In this document: positions 1 to 10,631 of the stretch, piece after piece
Numbering within the stretch: position 1 is the stretch's first letter
Layout of the letters: every line of letters begins with the position of its first letter
Assembly (NCBI RefSeq): GCF_002102175.1
Contig: NZ_LQOX01000068.1
Location: 1 to 64,000, forward strand
Source: Mycobacterium gastri
Lineage (GTDB): Bacteria; Actinomycetota; Actinomycetes; Mycobacteriales; Mycobacteriaceae
DNA: 64,000 nt
Direction of reading: 5' to 3'
Program-made: the position numbers and the translations under genes
Notes under the pieces: generated by a model
Told to the model about the DNA's origin: nothing
Databases searched by the model: none
What the model saw: the letters and a program-made list of their open reading frames with translations, nothing else

Positions 1-180
1 ACATCATCACACGCCACACCGCGCACAGCCGTCAGACACGACCAACAATGGACAGGTTATTCAGCGCGTTCCTAGCCCACGCCTAGCCCGGCACGGTAAC
101 GCAGGCGGCGGCGATGACGAAAAACAATCCGTCGGGTACGCCGTAATTTCAGATTCCGTCGGCATGCCGGCCCTGAAAGG

Positions 181-858
181 ATGGAGTCCATGGTGCGCCG
201 CCTGGCACTGCGCGCATTCGCGGTATCGGTTACTGTCGCGGCGCTGGCGTGTGAGCTGGGCCCGACCGCCAACGCGGAGCCGCCGCTGGTGTTCCCGGGC
301 ATGGAAATCCACCAGGATATTCACGTCTGCACTCTGGCGTATGTGGACACCAAGCTGCGCATGGCTTTCAGCGCAGGTCACTGCCGGGGTGAGGGAGCAG
401 TCAGCGACCGCGACAACAACGTCATCGGTCACCTGCGGGCGTTCCGTGACAACACCCCAAGCGGTTCCACTGTGGCTACCGACCAGTCGATCGACGACTA
501 CGAGGCGATTACGCTGGTCGACGGGGTCAGGGTGAGCGACGTGCTGCCGGGCGGACGGCAGTTAACATGGCGACCCGGCGTCGTCGCCCAACCGGGCCAA
601 GCGGTTTGCCATTTCGGCATCAGCACTGGCGAAACCTGCGGAACCGTCGACAGCGTCAACAACGGGTGGTTCACCATGACCGGCGGCGTCGCCAGCCAGA
701 AGGGCGATTCTGGTGGACCGGTGTATTTGATCGGCAACGGGCCCGGACAGCTGATCGGAATCTTCAACAGCATTTGGGGGCAATATCCCGCCGCCGTCTC
801 CTGGCAAGTGGCCTCTGATCAGCTCCGTCAGGACCTCGGCGTCCCAGCTGCCAGCTAA
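181..858 (+). CDS. Secreted trypsin-like serine protease (Rv1815-like)
   Basis: 225-residue protein with an N-terminal export signal: basic MVRR stretch, hydrophobic run about residues 9-24, likely cleavage after an A-N-A near residue 32. Chymotrypsin-fold hallmarks follow: SAGHC with candidate catalytic His67, an acidic DDY with Asp105/106, and GDSGGP with Ser177. Cys50/Cys68 and Cys143/Cys153 are well placed for disulfides. All three triad residues appear present, so an active extracytoplasmic protease is likely; the substrate is unknown. An alternative ATG lies 9 bases downstream at 190. It is a single gene, with 137 bases before the next regulator. Confidence 0.8.
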   Translation: MESMVRRLALRAFAVSVTVAALACELGPTANAEPPLVFPGMEIHQDIHVCTLAYVDTKLRMAFSAGHCRGEGAVSDRDNNVIGHLRAFRDNTPSGSTVATDQSIDDYEAITLVDGVRVSDVLPGGRQLTWRPGVVAQPGQAVCHFGISTGETCGTVDSVNNGWFTMTGGVASQKGDSGGPVYLIGNGPGQLIGIFNSIWGQYPAAVSWQVASDQLRQDLGVPAAS

Positions 859-995
859 CAATCGGCCTTGCCCAGTGCGAACACCGGGATCGACGGTGCC
901 GCGGCGCCTGAGAGCACTGCTCTCGACCTGGTTACGCTGCCACAACCCTGAAGCAAAAGCAAGAGCGGTGATCTCGGATATGTCAGAATTGCGGC

Positions 996-1682
996 GTGGG
1001 CAAACGCCAGGAGGCTCGGGAGCAGATCGACGCCAAGATCGTCGAGCTCGGCCGCCGCCACCTGGTGGATCACGGCGCAGCGGGGCTATCGCTACGCGCG
1101 ATTGCCCGCGACCTGGGCATGGTTTCCTCGGCTGTCTATCGGTACGTATCCGGCCGCGACGAGCTCCTGACGGTGCTTCTGGTCGACGCATACTCCGATC
1201 TGGCCGACACCGTGGACCGCGCTCGCGCCGAGGCCGGCCTCGACTCATGGAGCGACGACGTCATCGCCATCGCCCATGCCGTCCGCTGTTGGGCCGTCGC
1301 GCACCCGGCACAGTGGGCGCTGCTGTACGGCAGCCCCGTCCCCGGGTATCAGGCGCCACCAGAACGCACCGTCGGTGTCGGTACCCGCGTGGTCCGAGCG
1401 TTCTTCGACGCAATCGCAGCAGCGATTGCCACCGGCGACATCGTTTTGACGAATAACGTCGCCTCCCAGCCGATGTCGTCGGATTTCGAACGGCTTCGAC
1501 GGGAGTTCGACTTTCCCGGCGATGACCGTGTGGTCGCCAAGTGCTTCTTGCTGTGGGCCGCTGTGGTGGGTGCGATCAGCCTGGAGGTGTTCGGACAGTA
1601 CGGCGCCGACACGCTGACCGAGCCCCGCCAGGTCTTCGACAGTCAGATCCGGCTACTGGTCGACGTCTTGGCTCAGCATTGA
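996..1682 (+). CDS. TetR-family transcriptional regulator (Rv1816-like)
   Basis: 228 residues from a GTG start. The N-terminal helix-turn-helix spans about residues 31-55 (LSLRAIARDLGMVSSAVYRY, the typical TetR pattern). The remaining 170 residues form an all-helical ligand and dimerisation domain typical of the family. The target and ligand cannot be read from sequence. It sits just upstream of the VOC/flavoprotein pair, so local control is possible, but the palindrome between them looks like a KstR box rather than an operator specific to this protein. Confidence 0.85.
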   Translation: MGKRQEAREQIDAKIVELGRRHLVDHGAAGLSLRAIARDLGMVSSAVYRYVSGRDELLTVLLVDAYSDLADTVDRARAEAGLDSWSDDVIAIAHAVRCWAVAHPAQWALLYGSPVPGYQAPPERTVGVGTRVVRAFFDAIAAAIATGDIVLTNNVASQPMSSDFERLRREFDFPGDDRVVAKCFLLWAAVVGAISLEVFGQYGADTLTEPRQVFDSQIRLLVDVLAQH

Positions 1683-1698
1683 GGTAGTCACCGAGAAT

Positions 1699-1712
1699 TA
1701 GAACGTGTTCAT
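1699..1712. promoter_or_regulatory. KstR-like operator
   Basis: The sequence TAGAACGTGTTCAT fits the KstR consensus TnnAACnnGTTnnA in every defined position except the last base. KstR is the TetR-family repressor of cholesterol catabolism in mycobacteria. The site lies 91 bases upstream of the preferred start of the VOC gene (28 bases from the alternative ATG at 1740) and 17 bases beyond the TetR gene's stop. Confidence 0.5.
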
Positions 1713-1802
1713 CCGCTTCATTCGGGCCAGCTGCCGGCGATGACGGCAAAGTTCCTGCGGGCTCTTTCTGGTGCCCGCCAAGCTGAGTTATTCTGCGAGA
1801 CG

Positions 1803-2303
1803 ATGAACTTTCCCGTTCCGTCGCCGATGCAGATCGCATGGGTGACCACGGACCTGGATGCCACGGAAACGGCGCTTACCGGCCTGTTGGGTGCCCGGAA
1901 GTGGATACGGATACCCGACGTGCACTTTGCTCCCGATACTTGCAGCTACTACGGCAAACCCGCCGACTTCGTCGCGAGCATCTCACTGAGCTACCTGGGT
2001 GACATGCAGTTAGAGCTCATCTCCCCGGTCCGCGGGGAGAATATCTATAGTGACTTTCTGCGGGACTCTGGTCCCGGTCTGCACCACATCTGCATGGAAG
2101 CCGAGAGCCCGGAACGGCTGGAGGCGGCCCTGGTTGAGGCGGCCGAGAACGGCGCCACTGTGGTCCAGCGGGGCGTGATGCCCGGCGGGATTCAGTTTGC
2201 CTACGTGGCGGCACCGCGGGCCGGGGTGCCGTTTGTGGAGATCGCGTATTTCTCGCCGGAGATCAGGGCGTTCTACGACTACATCAAACGGGAGCAACGG
2301 TGA
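1803..2303 (+). CDS. VOC (glyoxalase/dioxygenase fold) protein
   Basis: 166 residues from the ATG at 1803; an in-frame ATG at 1740 would add 21 residues that do not look like the family. The two beta-alpha-beta-beta-beta repeats of the vicinal-oxygen-chelate superfamily are visible: MQIAWVTTDLD (about 9-19), LELISP (71-76), GLHHICME (92-99) and VPFVEIAYF (142-150). His94/95, Glu72 and Glu146 are plausible metal ligands; the usual first-strand ligand is Trp13 here, so the metal site may be partial. Its TGA overlaps the next gene's GTG by 4 bases, implying translational coupling and a shared pathway. Confidence 0.75.
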   Translation: MNFPVPSPMQIAWVTTDLDATETALTGLLGARKWIRIPDVHFAPDTCSYYGKPADFVASISLSYLGDMQLELISPVRGENIYSDFLRDSGPGLHHICMEAESPERLEAALVEAAENGATVVQRGVMPGGIQFAYVAAPRAGVPFVEIAYFSPEIRAFYDYIKREQR

Positions 2304-3775
2304 GCACCGACCTACCAGCGACTGTCAGTGCGGACTCGGTGGCGGCATGGTCGGACGACGCCGATGTGGTGGTGATCGGCTTCGGCATCGCCGGCGGCTG
2401 TGCGGCGGTGACGGCGGCTGCCGCGGGCGCGCGGGTGCTGGTTCTCGAGCGGGCCGCCGCGGCGGGAGGCACCACATCGCTTGCCGGCGGGCATTTCTAC
2501 CTGGGCGGCGGGACCGCGGTCCAGCAGGCGACCGGTAATCCTGATTCGCCGGACGAGATGTATAAGTATCTGGTCGCGGTGTCGCGGCAGCCCGATCACG
2601 CCAAGATCCGGGCTTACTGCGACGGCAGTGTGGAGCATTTCAACTGGCTGGAAGACCTGGGCTTTCAGTTCGAGCGCAGCTACTTTCCGGGCAAGGCGGT
2701 GATCCAGCCCAACACCGAAGGGCTGATGTTCACTGGCAACGAGAAGGTCTGGCCCTTCTTCGCGAAGGCGGTGCCGGCGCCGCGTGGTCATAAGGTGCCG
2801 GTACCCGGCGACACCGGCGGCGCCAGCATGGTGATCGATCTACTACTCAAACGGGCGGCGAGTTTGAGCGTGCAAATCCGCTACGAGACCGGAGCCACCG
2901 CGCTCATTGTGGATGGCTCGGGGGCAGTGACCGGAGTGATGTGGAAGCGATTCTCCGAAACGGGGGCGATCAAAGCCAAATCGGTGATCATCGCCGCCGG
3001 GGGATTCGTGATGAACCCGGACATGGTGGCCAAGTACACCCCGAAACTGGCCGAGAAACCGTTCGTGCTGGGCAACACCTATGACGACGGCCTGGGCATC
3101 CGGATGGGCGTTTCGGCCGGCGGTGCCACCGAGCACATGGATCAGATTTTCATCACGGCTCCGCCGTACCCGCCGTCCATCCTGCTGACCGGAGTGATCG
3201 TCAACAAGCTCGGGCGGCGGTTCGTCGCCGAGGATTCCTACCACTCGCGGACTGCGGGGTTCATCATGGACCAGCCGGACAGCGCGGCGTATCTGATCGT
3301 CGACGAGGCGCACCTGAAACGTCCCACGATGCCGCTGGTCCCATTGATCGACGGCTGGGAATCGGTCGTCGAGATGGAAGCTGCGCTGGGCATTCCGCGA
3401 GGCAACCTGACGGCGACCCTGGACCGCTACAACACCCATGCCGCGCGCGGCGAAGATCCCGACTTTCACAAGCAGCCGGAATTCCTTGCGCCACAAGACA
3501 AAGGGCCGTGGGGAGCGTTCGACATGTCACTGGGTAAGGCGATGTATGCCGGCTTCACCCTTGGTGGGCTGGCCACGTCGGTGGACGGCGAGGTGCTGCG
3601 CGAAGACGGCTCGGTGATACCCGGGTTGTACGCGGCCGGAGCTTGCGCGTCCAACATCGCCCAGGATGGCAAGGGCTATGCCAGTGGCACGCAGCTGGGC
3701 GAGGGCTCGTTCTTCGGACGCCGCGCCGGAGCGCACGCGGCCCGGCGGGCCGGGGCCGTGCGCTCCGGCGCCTAG
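2300..3775 (+). CDS. FAD-dependent oxidoreductase, fumarate reductase/ketosteroid dehydrogenase type (Rv1817-like)
   Basis: 491 residues, GTG start overlapping the VOC stop. An N-terminal dinucleotide-binding fold with GFGIAG at residues 27-32 is followed by a capping domain. The C-terminal FAD loop is [20 protein letters not shown]. This is the FAD_binding_2 family, which holds 3-ketosteroid delta-1-dehydrogenases, fumarate reductases and urocanate reductases. I infer an alpha,beta-desaturase or reductase acting on a bulky substrate. Coupling to a VOC protein and the KstR-like box upstream suggest sterol or lipid catabolism. Its TAG and the stop of the convergent bacA share the four bases CTAG. 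Confidence 0.75.
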   Translation: MSTDLPATVSADSVAAWSDDADVVVIGFGIAGGCAAVTAAAAGARVLVLERAAAAGGTTSLAGGHFYLGGGTAVQQATGNPDSPDEMYKYLVAVSRQPDHAKIRAYCDGSVEHFNWLEDLGFQFERSYFPGKAVIQPNTEGLMFTGNEKVWPFFAKAVPAPRGHKVPVPGDTGGASMVIDLLLKRAASLSVQIRYETGATALIVDGSGAVTGVMWKRFSETGAIKAKSVIIAAGGFVMNPDMVAKYTPKLAEKPFVLGNTYDDGLGIRMGVSAGGATEHMDQIFITAPPYPPSILLTGVIVNKLGRRFVAEDSYHSRTAGFIMDQPDSAAYLIVDEAHLKRPTMPLVPLIDGWESVVEMEAALGIPRGNLTATLDRYNTHAARGEDPDFHKQPEFLAPQDKGPWGAFDMSLGKAMYAGFTLGGLATSVDGEVLREDGSVIPGLYAAGACASNIAQDGKGYASGTQLGEGSFFGRRAGAHAARRAGAVRSGA

Positions 3776-5691
3776 ACCCGCAACGGCTCCTTCGTCACCG
3801 GGCTCAGCCGCCATGGCCCGCCGCCCAGCAATTCGAGCTGTTGGTCATGCAGACGCTCGAGCGCGGGGCGGTGGCTGACGCTGACGATGATGCAATCCGG
3901 CAGCTCGCGCCGGAGCAATTCGTAGAGCGCGAATTCCAGACCCGTGTCGAGCGCCGATGTGCTCTCGTCAAGGAACACGGCTTTGGGTTTGGTGAGCAGG
4001 ATGCGGGCGAAGGCAACGCGCTGTTGCTCGCCGGGGGAGAGCACCTTGGCCCAGTCTCGTTCTTCGTCCAGTCGATCGCATAGCGGCGCGAGGGCCACCT
4101 TGGTGAGCGTGTCGCGCACGATGTCGTCGGGGATGACGAATCGGGGATTCGGGTAGCACACCACATCCCGCAGAGTGCCCAGCGGCACATACGGCAACTG
4201 CGACAAGAACATCGTTTCGTTGTCGCCGTCCGGACGGCGCAGTGTCCCCGAGGCGTACGGCCACAGTTCGGCCAGGCTGCGCAGCAACGAGGTCTTGCCG
4301 GACCCGGAACGGCCGGTGATCACCAGCGAATCGCCACGGTCCAGGCGCACATCGAGCGGATCGATCAGCCGATCTCCGGCGGGCGTGCGAACTTCGATCT
4401 CGTTGAGCTCAACGGACTCGTCGTCACTTGGCCGGGTCAGCACCGCAGGCAGCGCGCGGCCCTTCTCGTTGGCGTCAACCAGGCCGTACAACCGGATGAT
4501 CGCCGCGCGGAAGGAGGCGAACGCGTCGTAGTTGTTGCGGAAGAACGACAACGAGTCGTGAATATTGCCGAACGCGGTGGCCGTCTGACTCACGTCGCCG
4601 AATTCGATTTGCCCAGCGAACAATCGCGGTGCCTGGATCACCCACGGCAACGGAACGATCGTCTGACTCACCGACAGGTTCCATCCGTTGAAAGCGATGC
4701 TGCGGCGAACGTATCGACGGTAGTTGTCGATCACCGGCCTGAACCGCTGCTGCAATTGCGCGCCCTCGACCCGCTCACCGCGGTAGAAGCCCACGGCTTC
4801 GGCGGCGTCTCGCAGGCGCACCAGCGCGTACCGGAAAGCGGCGTTGAGCTTTTCGTTGCGGAAGCTGAGCCAGATCAGTGGACGCCCGATGACAAAGGAA
4901 ATGATCGTGGCAACGAGCACATAACCCAGAACGGTCCAAAACATTGCCCGGTGGAAGGAGACACCCCACAGATTCAGAGTTCCGGAGAGGTTCCACAGGA
5001 TCGCGGTGAAGGAAATCACCGAGATAATCGATTGCACAGCCCCGAAAAGCAGTGTGCTACCCGTCCCGTTGGACGGCGCGTTGGGCGTGCCACCCACTCC
5101 GGCGGTGAAGATGTCGATGTCCTGCTGGATACGCTGGTCCGGGTTGTCGATTGTCTCGTCGATGAACAGGTCCCGGTAGTACGCCCTGCCGTCAAGCCAG
5201 TCCCTGGTCAGATGATCGGTCAGCCACACCCTCCAGGCGATGATGAAGCGCTGCGTCAGATAGATGTCGGCCATCACCCGGACCACGTGTATCACGGCCA
5301 TGACGCTGAAAACCCCGATTGACATCCAAAACCCGTGCACGCCTGAGCGTTTCACCGCCTCATCGCCGGCGGCGGCACCTTGGAACGCTTTCTGCAAGGC
5401 GGTGTACATGTCGTTGCCCTGGTAGCTGAACAGCACATTCAGGCGCACGGCCAATACCACCGACAGCAACAGCACACCCAGCATCAGCCAGACCCAAATG
5501 CTCCTGGGTCCGACAAAGTACTCACGGGTGATCCGCCAGTACTGTCGCCCCCAGGGCGTCAGGAACCTGAGCAGAACCAGCACGACCAGGACACAGACGG
5601 CACTGATCGCCCAGGCTTTGCCGATCCAGTACAGCGAATCCACAAAAGCCCCCGACCAGTCGATCGAGGGAGTAAACGGCTTCGGGCCCAA
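3772..5691 (-). CDS. bacA: BacA-type ABC transporter (Rv1819c-like)
   Basis: 639 residues, TTG start chosen because GAGGAG sits 8 bases upstream. The N-terminal SbmA/BacA transmembrane domain has hydrophobic segments near 28-45, 66-85, 124-142, 213-235 and 249-268, and is fused to an ATPase: Walker A GRSGSGKT (460-467), signature LSPGEQQ (551-557), Walker B AVFLDEST (571-578). In M. tuberculosis Rv1819c imports vitamin B12 and hydrophilic antimicrobial peptides or drugs such as bleomycin, through a large aqueous cavity. No PE_PGRS gene separates it from the flavoprotein gene. Confidence 0.93.
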   Translation of the reverse strand: MGPKPFTPSIDWSGAFVDSLYWIGKAWAISAVCVLVVLVLLRFLTPWGRQYWRITREYFVGPRSIWVWLMLGVLLLSVVLAVRLNVLFSYQGNDMYTALQKAFQGAAAGDEAVKRSGVHGFWMSIGVFSVMAVIHVVRVMADIYLTQRFIIAWRVWLTDHLTRDWLDGRAYYRDLFIDETIDNPDQRIQQDIDIFTAGVGGTPNAPSNGTGSTLLFGAVQSIISVISFTAILWNLSGTLNLWGVSFHRAMFWTVLGYVLVATIISFVIGRPLIWLSFRNEKLNAAFRYALVRLRDAAEAVGFYRGERVEGAQLQQRFRPVIDNYRRYVRRSIAFNGWNLSVSQTIVPLPWVIQAPRLFAGQIEFGDVSQTATAFGNIHDSLSFFRNNYDAFASFRAAIIRLYGLVDANEKGRALPAVLTRPSDDESVELNEIEVRTPAGDRLIDPLDVRLDRGDSLVITGRSGSGKTSLLRSLAELWPYASGTLRRPDGDNETMFLSQLPYVPLGTLRDVVCYPNPRFVIPDDIVRDTLTKVALAPLCDRLDEERDWAKVLSPGEQQRVAFARILLTKPKAVFLDESTSALDTGLEFALYELLRRELPDCIIVSVSHRPALERLHDQQLELLGGGPWRLSPVTKEPLRV

Positions 5692-5794
5692 GGTCGATGC
5701 TCCTCACGGACGAGGTGTTCAGGCGGCTGCTGAACAGAAATCCTTCGGCGAAGGTACCGGAAGGATGCAGATAGGCTTTCGAAATATGACGGAT

Positions 5795-7435
5795 ATGAGC
5801 ACCGACGCCGCTCCCCAGACCATGCATGCCGGACGGCTGATAGCGCGTCGGCTCAAAGCCAGCGGTATCGACACGGTTTTCACGCTGTCGGGCGGACACC
5901 TGTTTTCGGTCTACGACGGCTGCCGCGAGGAAGGCATCCGGCTGATCGACACCCGCCATGAGCAAAGTGCCGCCTTCGCCGCCGAGGGCTGGTCCAAGGT
6001 GACCAGGGTGCCAGGGGTGGCCGCACTCACCGCGGGTCCGGGCGTCACCAACGGGATGAGCGCGATGGCTGCCGCCCAGCAGAACCAGTCGCCTCTGGTG
6101 GTTCTCGGTGGTCGGGCGCCGGCATTGCGATGGGGGATGGGCTCTTTGCAGGAGATCGACCACGTACCTTTTGTCGCGCCGCTGGCCCGCTTCGCCGCCA
6201 CCGCACAGTCAGCCGAAGACGCTGGCCGGCTGGTCGACAACGCACTGCAGGCCTCGGTTGGAGCCCCGTCGGGGGTGGCTTTCGTGGATTTTCCGATGGA
6301 CCACGTGTTCTCCATGTCCGACGACGACGGTCGTCCCGGAGCACTGACGGGCTTGCCTACGGACCCAAGCCCTGACGGTGACGCCCTGGACCGGGCAGCC
6401 GGCCTGCTCTCGGCGGCCCGACGTCCGGTCATCATGGCGGGCACCAACGTCTGGTGGGGACACGCGGAGGCGGCGCTGCTACGTCTTGCCGAGGAGCGCC
6501 GGATTCCGGTGCTGATGAATGGGATGGCCCGTGGCGCTGTGCCCGCCGACCACCCGCTGGCTTTTTCCCGGGTACGTTCGACAGCGTTGGGGCAGGCCGA
6601 CGTTGCGCTGATTGTCGGTGTGCCCATGGATTTCCGCCTGGGATTCGGCGGGGTGTTCGGGTCGCAGACCCAGCTCGTCGTCGCCGACCGCGCCGAACCG
6701 GAAAGCGGTCATCCGCGCGCGGTTGCGGCCGGCCTCTACGGGGATCTGAGCGCGACCCTGTCGGCGCTGACCGGACCCGGCGGCGCCGACCACCGGGACT
6801 GGATCGACGAGCTTCGGGCCGCCGAGACCGCGGCCCGCGACGCGGAAAAAGTCGAGCTCGCCGAGGAACGGATCCCACTGCATCCGATGCGGGTGTACGC
6901 CGAGTTGGCCCCGCTATTGGACCGCGACGCCATCGTGGTCATAGACGCCGGCGATTTCGGGTCCTACGCCGGGCGGGTGATCGACAGCTATCAGCCGGGT
7001 TGCTGGCTGGACAGCGGTCCCTTCGGCTGTCTGGGTTCGGGGCCCGGTTACGCCTTGGCCGCAAAACTGGCCCGACCGCAGCGTCAAGTGGTGTTGCTGC
7101 AAGGTGACGGCGCGTTCGGGTTCAGCGGCATGGAGTGGGACACCCTGGTTCGGCACGATGTGCCGGTCGTGTCGATAGTCGGCAATAACGGCATCTGGGG
7201 TTTGGAGAAGCACCCGATGGAGGCGCTGTACGGCTACTCGGTGGTGGCCGAGCTGCGCCCGGGAACTCGGTACGACGAGGTGGCGCGCGCCCTGGGTGCG
7301 CACGGTGAACTGGTGTCGTCGCCCGCCGAGCTGCGCCCGGCGCTGCAGCGGGCCTTCGCCAGTGGTCTGCCGTCGGTCGTCAACGTGCTGACCGACCCGA
7401 CTGTCGCGTACCCGCGGCGGTCGAACTTGGCCTGA
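5795..7435 (+). CDS. ilvG: Acetolactate synthase-like ThDP enzyme (IlvG)
   Basis: 546 residues from the ATG at 5795; another ATG lies at 5786, and the open frame runs back to 5498 inside bacA, which I reject. Three-domain ThDP enzyme: N-terminal pyrimidine-binding domain with the activating Glu56 (RHEQ), central FAD/ADP-like domain, and C-terminal domain with the ThDP motif GDG at 437-439 ending in NN near 465. Related to acetolactate synthase large subunits and oxalyl-CoA decarboxylases. No small regulatory subunit is nearby, and the main ilvB/ilvN lies elsewhere in mycobacteria, so the in vivo reaction is uncertain. Confidence 0.88.
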   Translation: MSTDAAPQTMHAGRLIARRLKASGIDTVFTLSGGHLFSVYDGCREEGIRLIDTRHEQSAAFAAEGWSKVTRVPGVAALTAGPGVTNGMSAMAAAQQNQSPLVVLGGRAPALRWGMGSLQEIDHVPFVAPLARFAATAQSAEDAGRLVDNALQASVGAPSGVAFVDFPMDHVFSMSDDDGRPGALTGLPTDPSPDGDALDRAAGLLSAARRPVIMAGTNVWWGHAEAALLRLAEERRIPVLMNGMARGAVPADHPLAFSRVRSTALGQADVALIVGVPMDFRLGFGGVFGSQTQLVVADRAEPESGHPRAVAAGLYGDLSATLSALTGPGGADHRDWIDELRAAETAARDAEKVELAEERIPLHPMRVYAELAPLLDRDAIVVIDAGDFGSYAGRVIDSYQPGCWLDSGPFGCLGSGPGYALAAKLARPQRQVVLLQGDGAFGFSGMEWDTLVRHDVPVVSIVGNNGIWGLEKHPMEALYGYSVVAELRPGTRYDEVARALGAHGELVSSPAELRPALQRAFASGLPSVVNVLTDPTVAYPRRSNLA

Positions 7436-7523
7436 TGCGCAAAGATCCGGTCTGCCGAGGCTGCGCGCGTCGCCGGTGACCACGTGCGCTCGCATCGGCC
7501 GGAGGGTCACGTACCGTTGACGT

Positions 7524-9860
7524 GTGCCCAAGACCACACGCGCTGAGCCAGGCCGCCTGAGCAGCCGATTTTGGCGACTTCTCGGCGCCAGTACGGAAAA
7601 GAATCGAAACCGGTCCCTGTCCCAGGTGACCGCTTCGGCAGAGTACGACGAAGAAGCTGCCGACCTCACCGACGAAAAGCTGCGCCGCGCGGCCGGGCTG
7701 CTCAACCTCGACGATCTCGCGGACTCCGCCGACATCCCTCAGTTTCTGGCCATCGCCCGGGAAGCAGCCGAGCGGGCGACCGGCCTGCGCCCGTTCGACG
7801 TGCAATTGCTGGGTGCACTGCGCATGCTCGCCGGTGACGTGATCGAAATGGCGACCGGTGAGGGCAAGACGCTTGCCGGCGCAATCGCGGCCGCCGGCTA
7901 TGCACTCGCCGGCCGGCATGTCCACGTCGTGACCATTAACGATTACTTGGCCCGCCGCGACGCGGAATGGATGGGCCCGTTATTGGAGGCGTTGGGCCTG
8001 ACCGTCGGATGGATCACCGCGGACTCGACCAGCCAGGACCGCAAGGCGGCATACGGGTGTGACGTCACCTATGCCTCGGTCAACGAGATCGGTTTCGATG
8101 TGCTGCGCGACCAGCTGGTCACCGACGTGGAAGACCTGGTGTCGCCCAATCCGGACGTGGCCCTCATCGACGAGGCCGACTCGGTGCTCGTCGATGAAGC
8201 GCTGGTGCCCTTGGTTCTGGCCGGGACCACCCACCGCGAAACGCCGCGGCTGGAAATCATCCGCCTGATTGCCGAGTTGGTCCCCGGCACCGACTATGAG
8301 ACCGACTCCGACAGCCGCAACGTGCACCTGACCGACACCGGCGCTCGCAAAGTCGAGAAGGCACTCGGTGGCATCGACCTGTACTCCGAGGAACATGTGG
8401 GCACCACGCTGACCGAGGTCAACGTCGCCCTGCACGCGCATGTGCTGTTGCAGCGCGATGTCCACTACATCGTCCGGGATGATGCAGTACATCTGATTAA
8501 TTCCTCGCGCGGGCGCATCGCACAACTGCAGCGCTGGCCGGACGGGCTGCAGGCCGCCGTCGAAGCCAAGGAGGGCATCGAGACCACCGAAACCGGCGAG
8601 GTGCTCGACACCATCACGGTCCAGGCGCTGATCAACCGCTACGCCACGGTATGCGGTATGACCGGTACCGCGTTGGCCGCCGGTGAACAGCTGCGCCAGT
8701 TCTACAAGCTCGGTGTGTCGCCGATACCACCGAACACCCCGAACATCCGAGAAGACGAGGACGACCGGGTTTACATCACCGCGGCGGCCAAGAACGACGC
8801 GATCGTCGCGCATATCGCCGAAGTACACGACTCCGGGCAACCGGTGCTGGTCGGCACGCATGACGTTGCCGAATCCGAGGAGCTGCACGAAAGGCTGCTG
8901 CGGCGCGGCGTTCCCGCGGTGGTGCTCAACGCGAAAAACGACGCCGAGGAGGCGCAGGTCATCGCTGAGGCCGGCAAATTCGGTGCGGTCACCGTGTCCA
9001 CACAGATGGCCGGACGCGGCACCGACATTCGGCTTGGCGGATCCGACGAAGCCGACCATGACCGGGTCGCCGAACTGGGTGGCCTGCATGTTGTCGGCAC
9101 CGGCCGCCATCACACCCAGCGGTTGGATAACCAGTTGCGCGGGCGGGCCGGACGCCAGGGTGACCCGGGGTCGTCGGTGTTCTTCTCGAGCTGGGAAGAC
9201 GACGTCGTCGCCGCCAACCTCGACACCAACAAATTGCCGATGGAAACCGACGAGGACGGCCGAATCGTCAGTCCCAAGACCGGTAGCTTGCTCGACCATG
9301 CCCAGCGCGTCGCCGAGGGCCGGTTGCTGGACGTGCATGCGAACACCTGGCGCTACAACCAGTTGATCGCCCAACAACGCGCCATCATCGTCGAACGACG
9401 AAACACCTTGCTGCGCACCGCGACCGCGCGCGAGGAACTGGCCGAACTGGCGCCCGAGAGGTACCAGGAGCTGGCTCAGCCGATGTCCGAGCACGAGTCC
9501 GAAGAGCGCCTCGAGAAGATCTGCCGGCTGATCATGCTGTACCACCTGGACCGCGGCTGGGCCGATCACCTGGCTTATCTGGCCGACATTCGGGAGAGCA
9601 TCCACCTGCGAGCGCTGGGTCGCCAGAACCCGCTCGACGAGTTCCACCGGTTGGCGGTGGATGCGTTCGCGTCGCTGGCCGCCGATGCGATCGAGGCGGC
9701 GCAGCAGACCTTCGAAACGGCCAATGTTCTCGAAGAAGAACCCGGCCTGGATCTGTCCAAGCTGGCGCGGCCGACGTCGACATGGACGTACATGGTCAAC
9801 GACAACCCACTGTCCGACGACACGTTGTCCACGCTGAGCCTGCCGGGCGTGTTCCGCTGA
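7524..9860 (+). CDS. secA2: Accessory Sec translocase ATPase SecA2
   Basis: 778 residues from GTG. DEAD motor with Walker A MATGEGKT (about 107-114), IDEADS (about 215-220), the [15 protein letters not shown] helicase segment, QMAGRGTDI, and [14 protein letters not shown] near the second motor domain. The C-terminal Zn-binding linker of SecA1 is missing and the helical region is short, as in mycobacterial SecA2, which exports a small set of proteins lacking classical signals (such as SodA) and is needed for growth in macrophages. It comes after ilvG and before pgsA2, as in M. tuberculosis. Confidence 0.95.
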   Translation: MPKTTRAEPGRLSSRFWRLLGASTEKNRNRSLSQVTASAEYDEEAADLTDEKLRRAAGLLNLDDLADSADIPQFLAIAREAAERATGLRPFDVQLLGALRMLAGDVIEMATGEGKTLAGAIAAAGYALAGRHVHVVTINDYLARRDAEWMGPLLEALGLTVGWITADSTSQDRKAAYGCDVTYASVNEIGFDVLRDQLVTDVEDLVSPNPDVALIDEADSVLVDEALVPLVLAGTTHRETPRLEIIRLIAELVPGTDYETDSDSRNVHLTDTGARKVEKALGGIDLYSEEHVGTTLTEVNVALHAHVLLQRDVHYIVRDDAVHLINSSRGRIAQLQRWPDGLQAAVEAKEGIETTETGEVLDTITVQALINRYATVCGMTGTALAAGEQLRQFYKLGVSPIPPNTPNIREDEDDRVYITAAAKNDAIVAHIAEVHDSGQPVLVGTHDVAESEELHERLLRRGVPAVVLNAKNDAEEAQVIAEAGKFGAVTVSTQMAGRGTDIRLGGSDEADHDRVAELGGLHVVGTGRHHTQRLDNQLRGRAGRQGDPGSSVFFSSWEDDVVAANLDTNKLPMETDEDGRIVSPKTGSLLDHAQRVAEGRLLDVHANTWRYNQLIAQQRAIIVERRNTLLRTATAREELAELAPERYQELAQPMSEHESEERLEKICRLIMLYHLDRGWADHLAYLADIRESIHLRALGRQNPLDEFHRLAVDAFASLAADAIEAAQQTFETANVLEEEPGLDLSKLARPTSTWTYMVNDNPLSDDTLSTLSLPGVFR

Positions 9861-9995
9861 GCCTGTCAGGCTTGAGCCGACGACTGTAACGCCAATGTGA
9901 AAAGCGGTGCCGGAAATCGCCACAGCGTTACGCTCGCGGCTATGCCACCGGTCCGCCGTGCGGACCGGATCGTCGCCGGGCTAAGGTCACGGCTC

Positions 9996-10631
9996 ATGGA
10001 GCCGGTACTCACCCACAATCGGGTGCTGACGGTACCTAACGTGCTGAGCGCCATCCGCCTGGCGCTGATTCCGGTGTTCGTCTACGTCATGCTGATTGCC
10101 CACATCCATGGCTGGGCAGTGGCGATTCTGGTGTTCAGCGGCGCCTCCGATTGGGCAGACGGCAAGATCGCCCGGCTGCTCAACCAGTCGTCGCGGCTGG
10201 GCGTACTGCTGGACCCGGCCGTCGACCGGCTTTACATGGTGACCGTACCCATCGTGTTGGCGCTGAGCGGGACCGTGCCGTGGTGGTTTGTGCTCACGCT
10301 GCTGGCGCGTGACGCCGCGCTGGCTGCGACGCTGCCGCTGCTGTGGAGCCGCGGACTGTCGGCCCTGCCGGTCACCTACATCGGCAAGGCAGCGACTTTC
10401 GCCCTGATGGCCGGCTTTCCGATACTGCTCTTGGGGCAGTGGAACGCGTTATGGAGCCGCGTCCTCGGCGCCTGCGGCTGGGCGTTTCTGATCTGGGGTA
10501 TGTATGCGTACCTGTGGGCGTTCGTGTTGTACGTAGTACAGATGACGATGGTGGTTCGGCGGATGCCCAAGCTCAAGCACCGGGCATATCAGCCGGTCGC
10601 GCGAAAAGCGGGCGACTATGGCCGAAGCTGA
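9996..10631 (+). CDS. pgsA2: CDP-alcohol phosphatidyltransferase (PgsA2)
   Basis: 211 residues from the ATG at 9996; upstream in-frame starts add a non-hydrophobic tail and are not preferred. About six transmembrane helices. The full CDP-alcohol phosphatidyltransferase signature D-x2-DG-x2-AR-x8-G-x3-D-x3-D is present in [10 protein letters not shown]...[10 protein letters not shown], which holds the catalytic metal-binding aspartates. The substrate pair is not resolved; the name follows the mycobacterial paralogue of phosphatidylglycerophosphate synthase. The 3' end overlaps the next gene by 14 bases, so it heads a membrane operon with the DUF881 proteins. Confidence 0.88.
   Translation: MEPVLTHNRVLTVPNVLSAIRLALIPVFVYVMLIAHIHGWAVAILVFSGASDWADGKIARLLNQSSRLGVLLDPAVDRLYMVTVPIVLALSGTVPWWFVLTLLARDAALAATLPLLWSRGLSALPVTYIGKAATFALMAGFPILLLGQWNALWSRVLGACGWAFLIWGMYAYLWAFVLYVVQMTMVVRRMPKLKHRAYQPVARKAGDYGRS

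Noticed and set aside
2062..2075. DosR-box-like sequence GGGACT-CT-GGTCCC
   Set aside because: It matches the core dyad with one mismatch but lies inside the VOC coding frame, where the codons explain it (RDSGPG). No gene start lies at the right distance downstream.
5498..5794. N-terminal extension of ilvG
   Set aside because: The frame stays open but lies over bacA codons and its leader, with no ThDP-enzyme homology; the ATG at 5795 begins the family sequence.
7980..9923. 647-codon frame antisense to secA2
   Set aside because: Valine, glycine and arginine rich shadow of a high-GC gene; no recognisable motifs, while secA2 on the other strand is certain.
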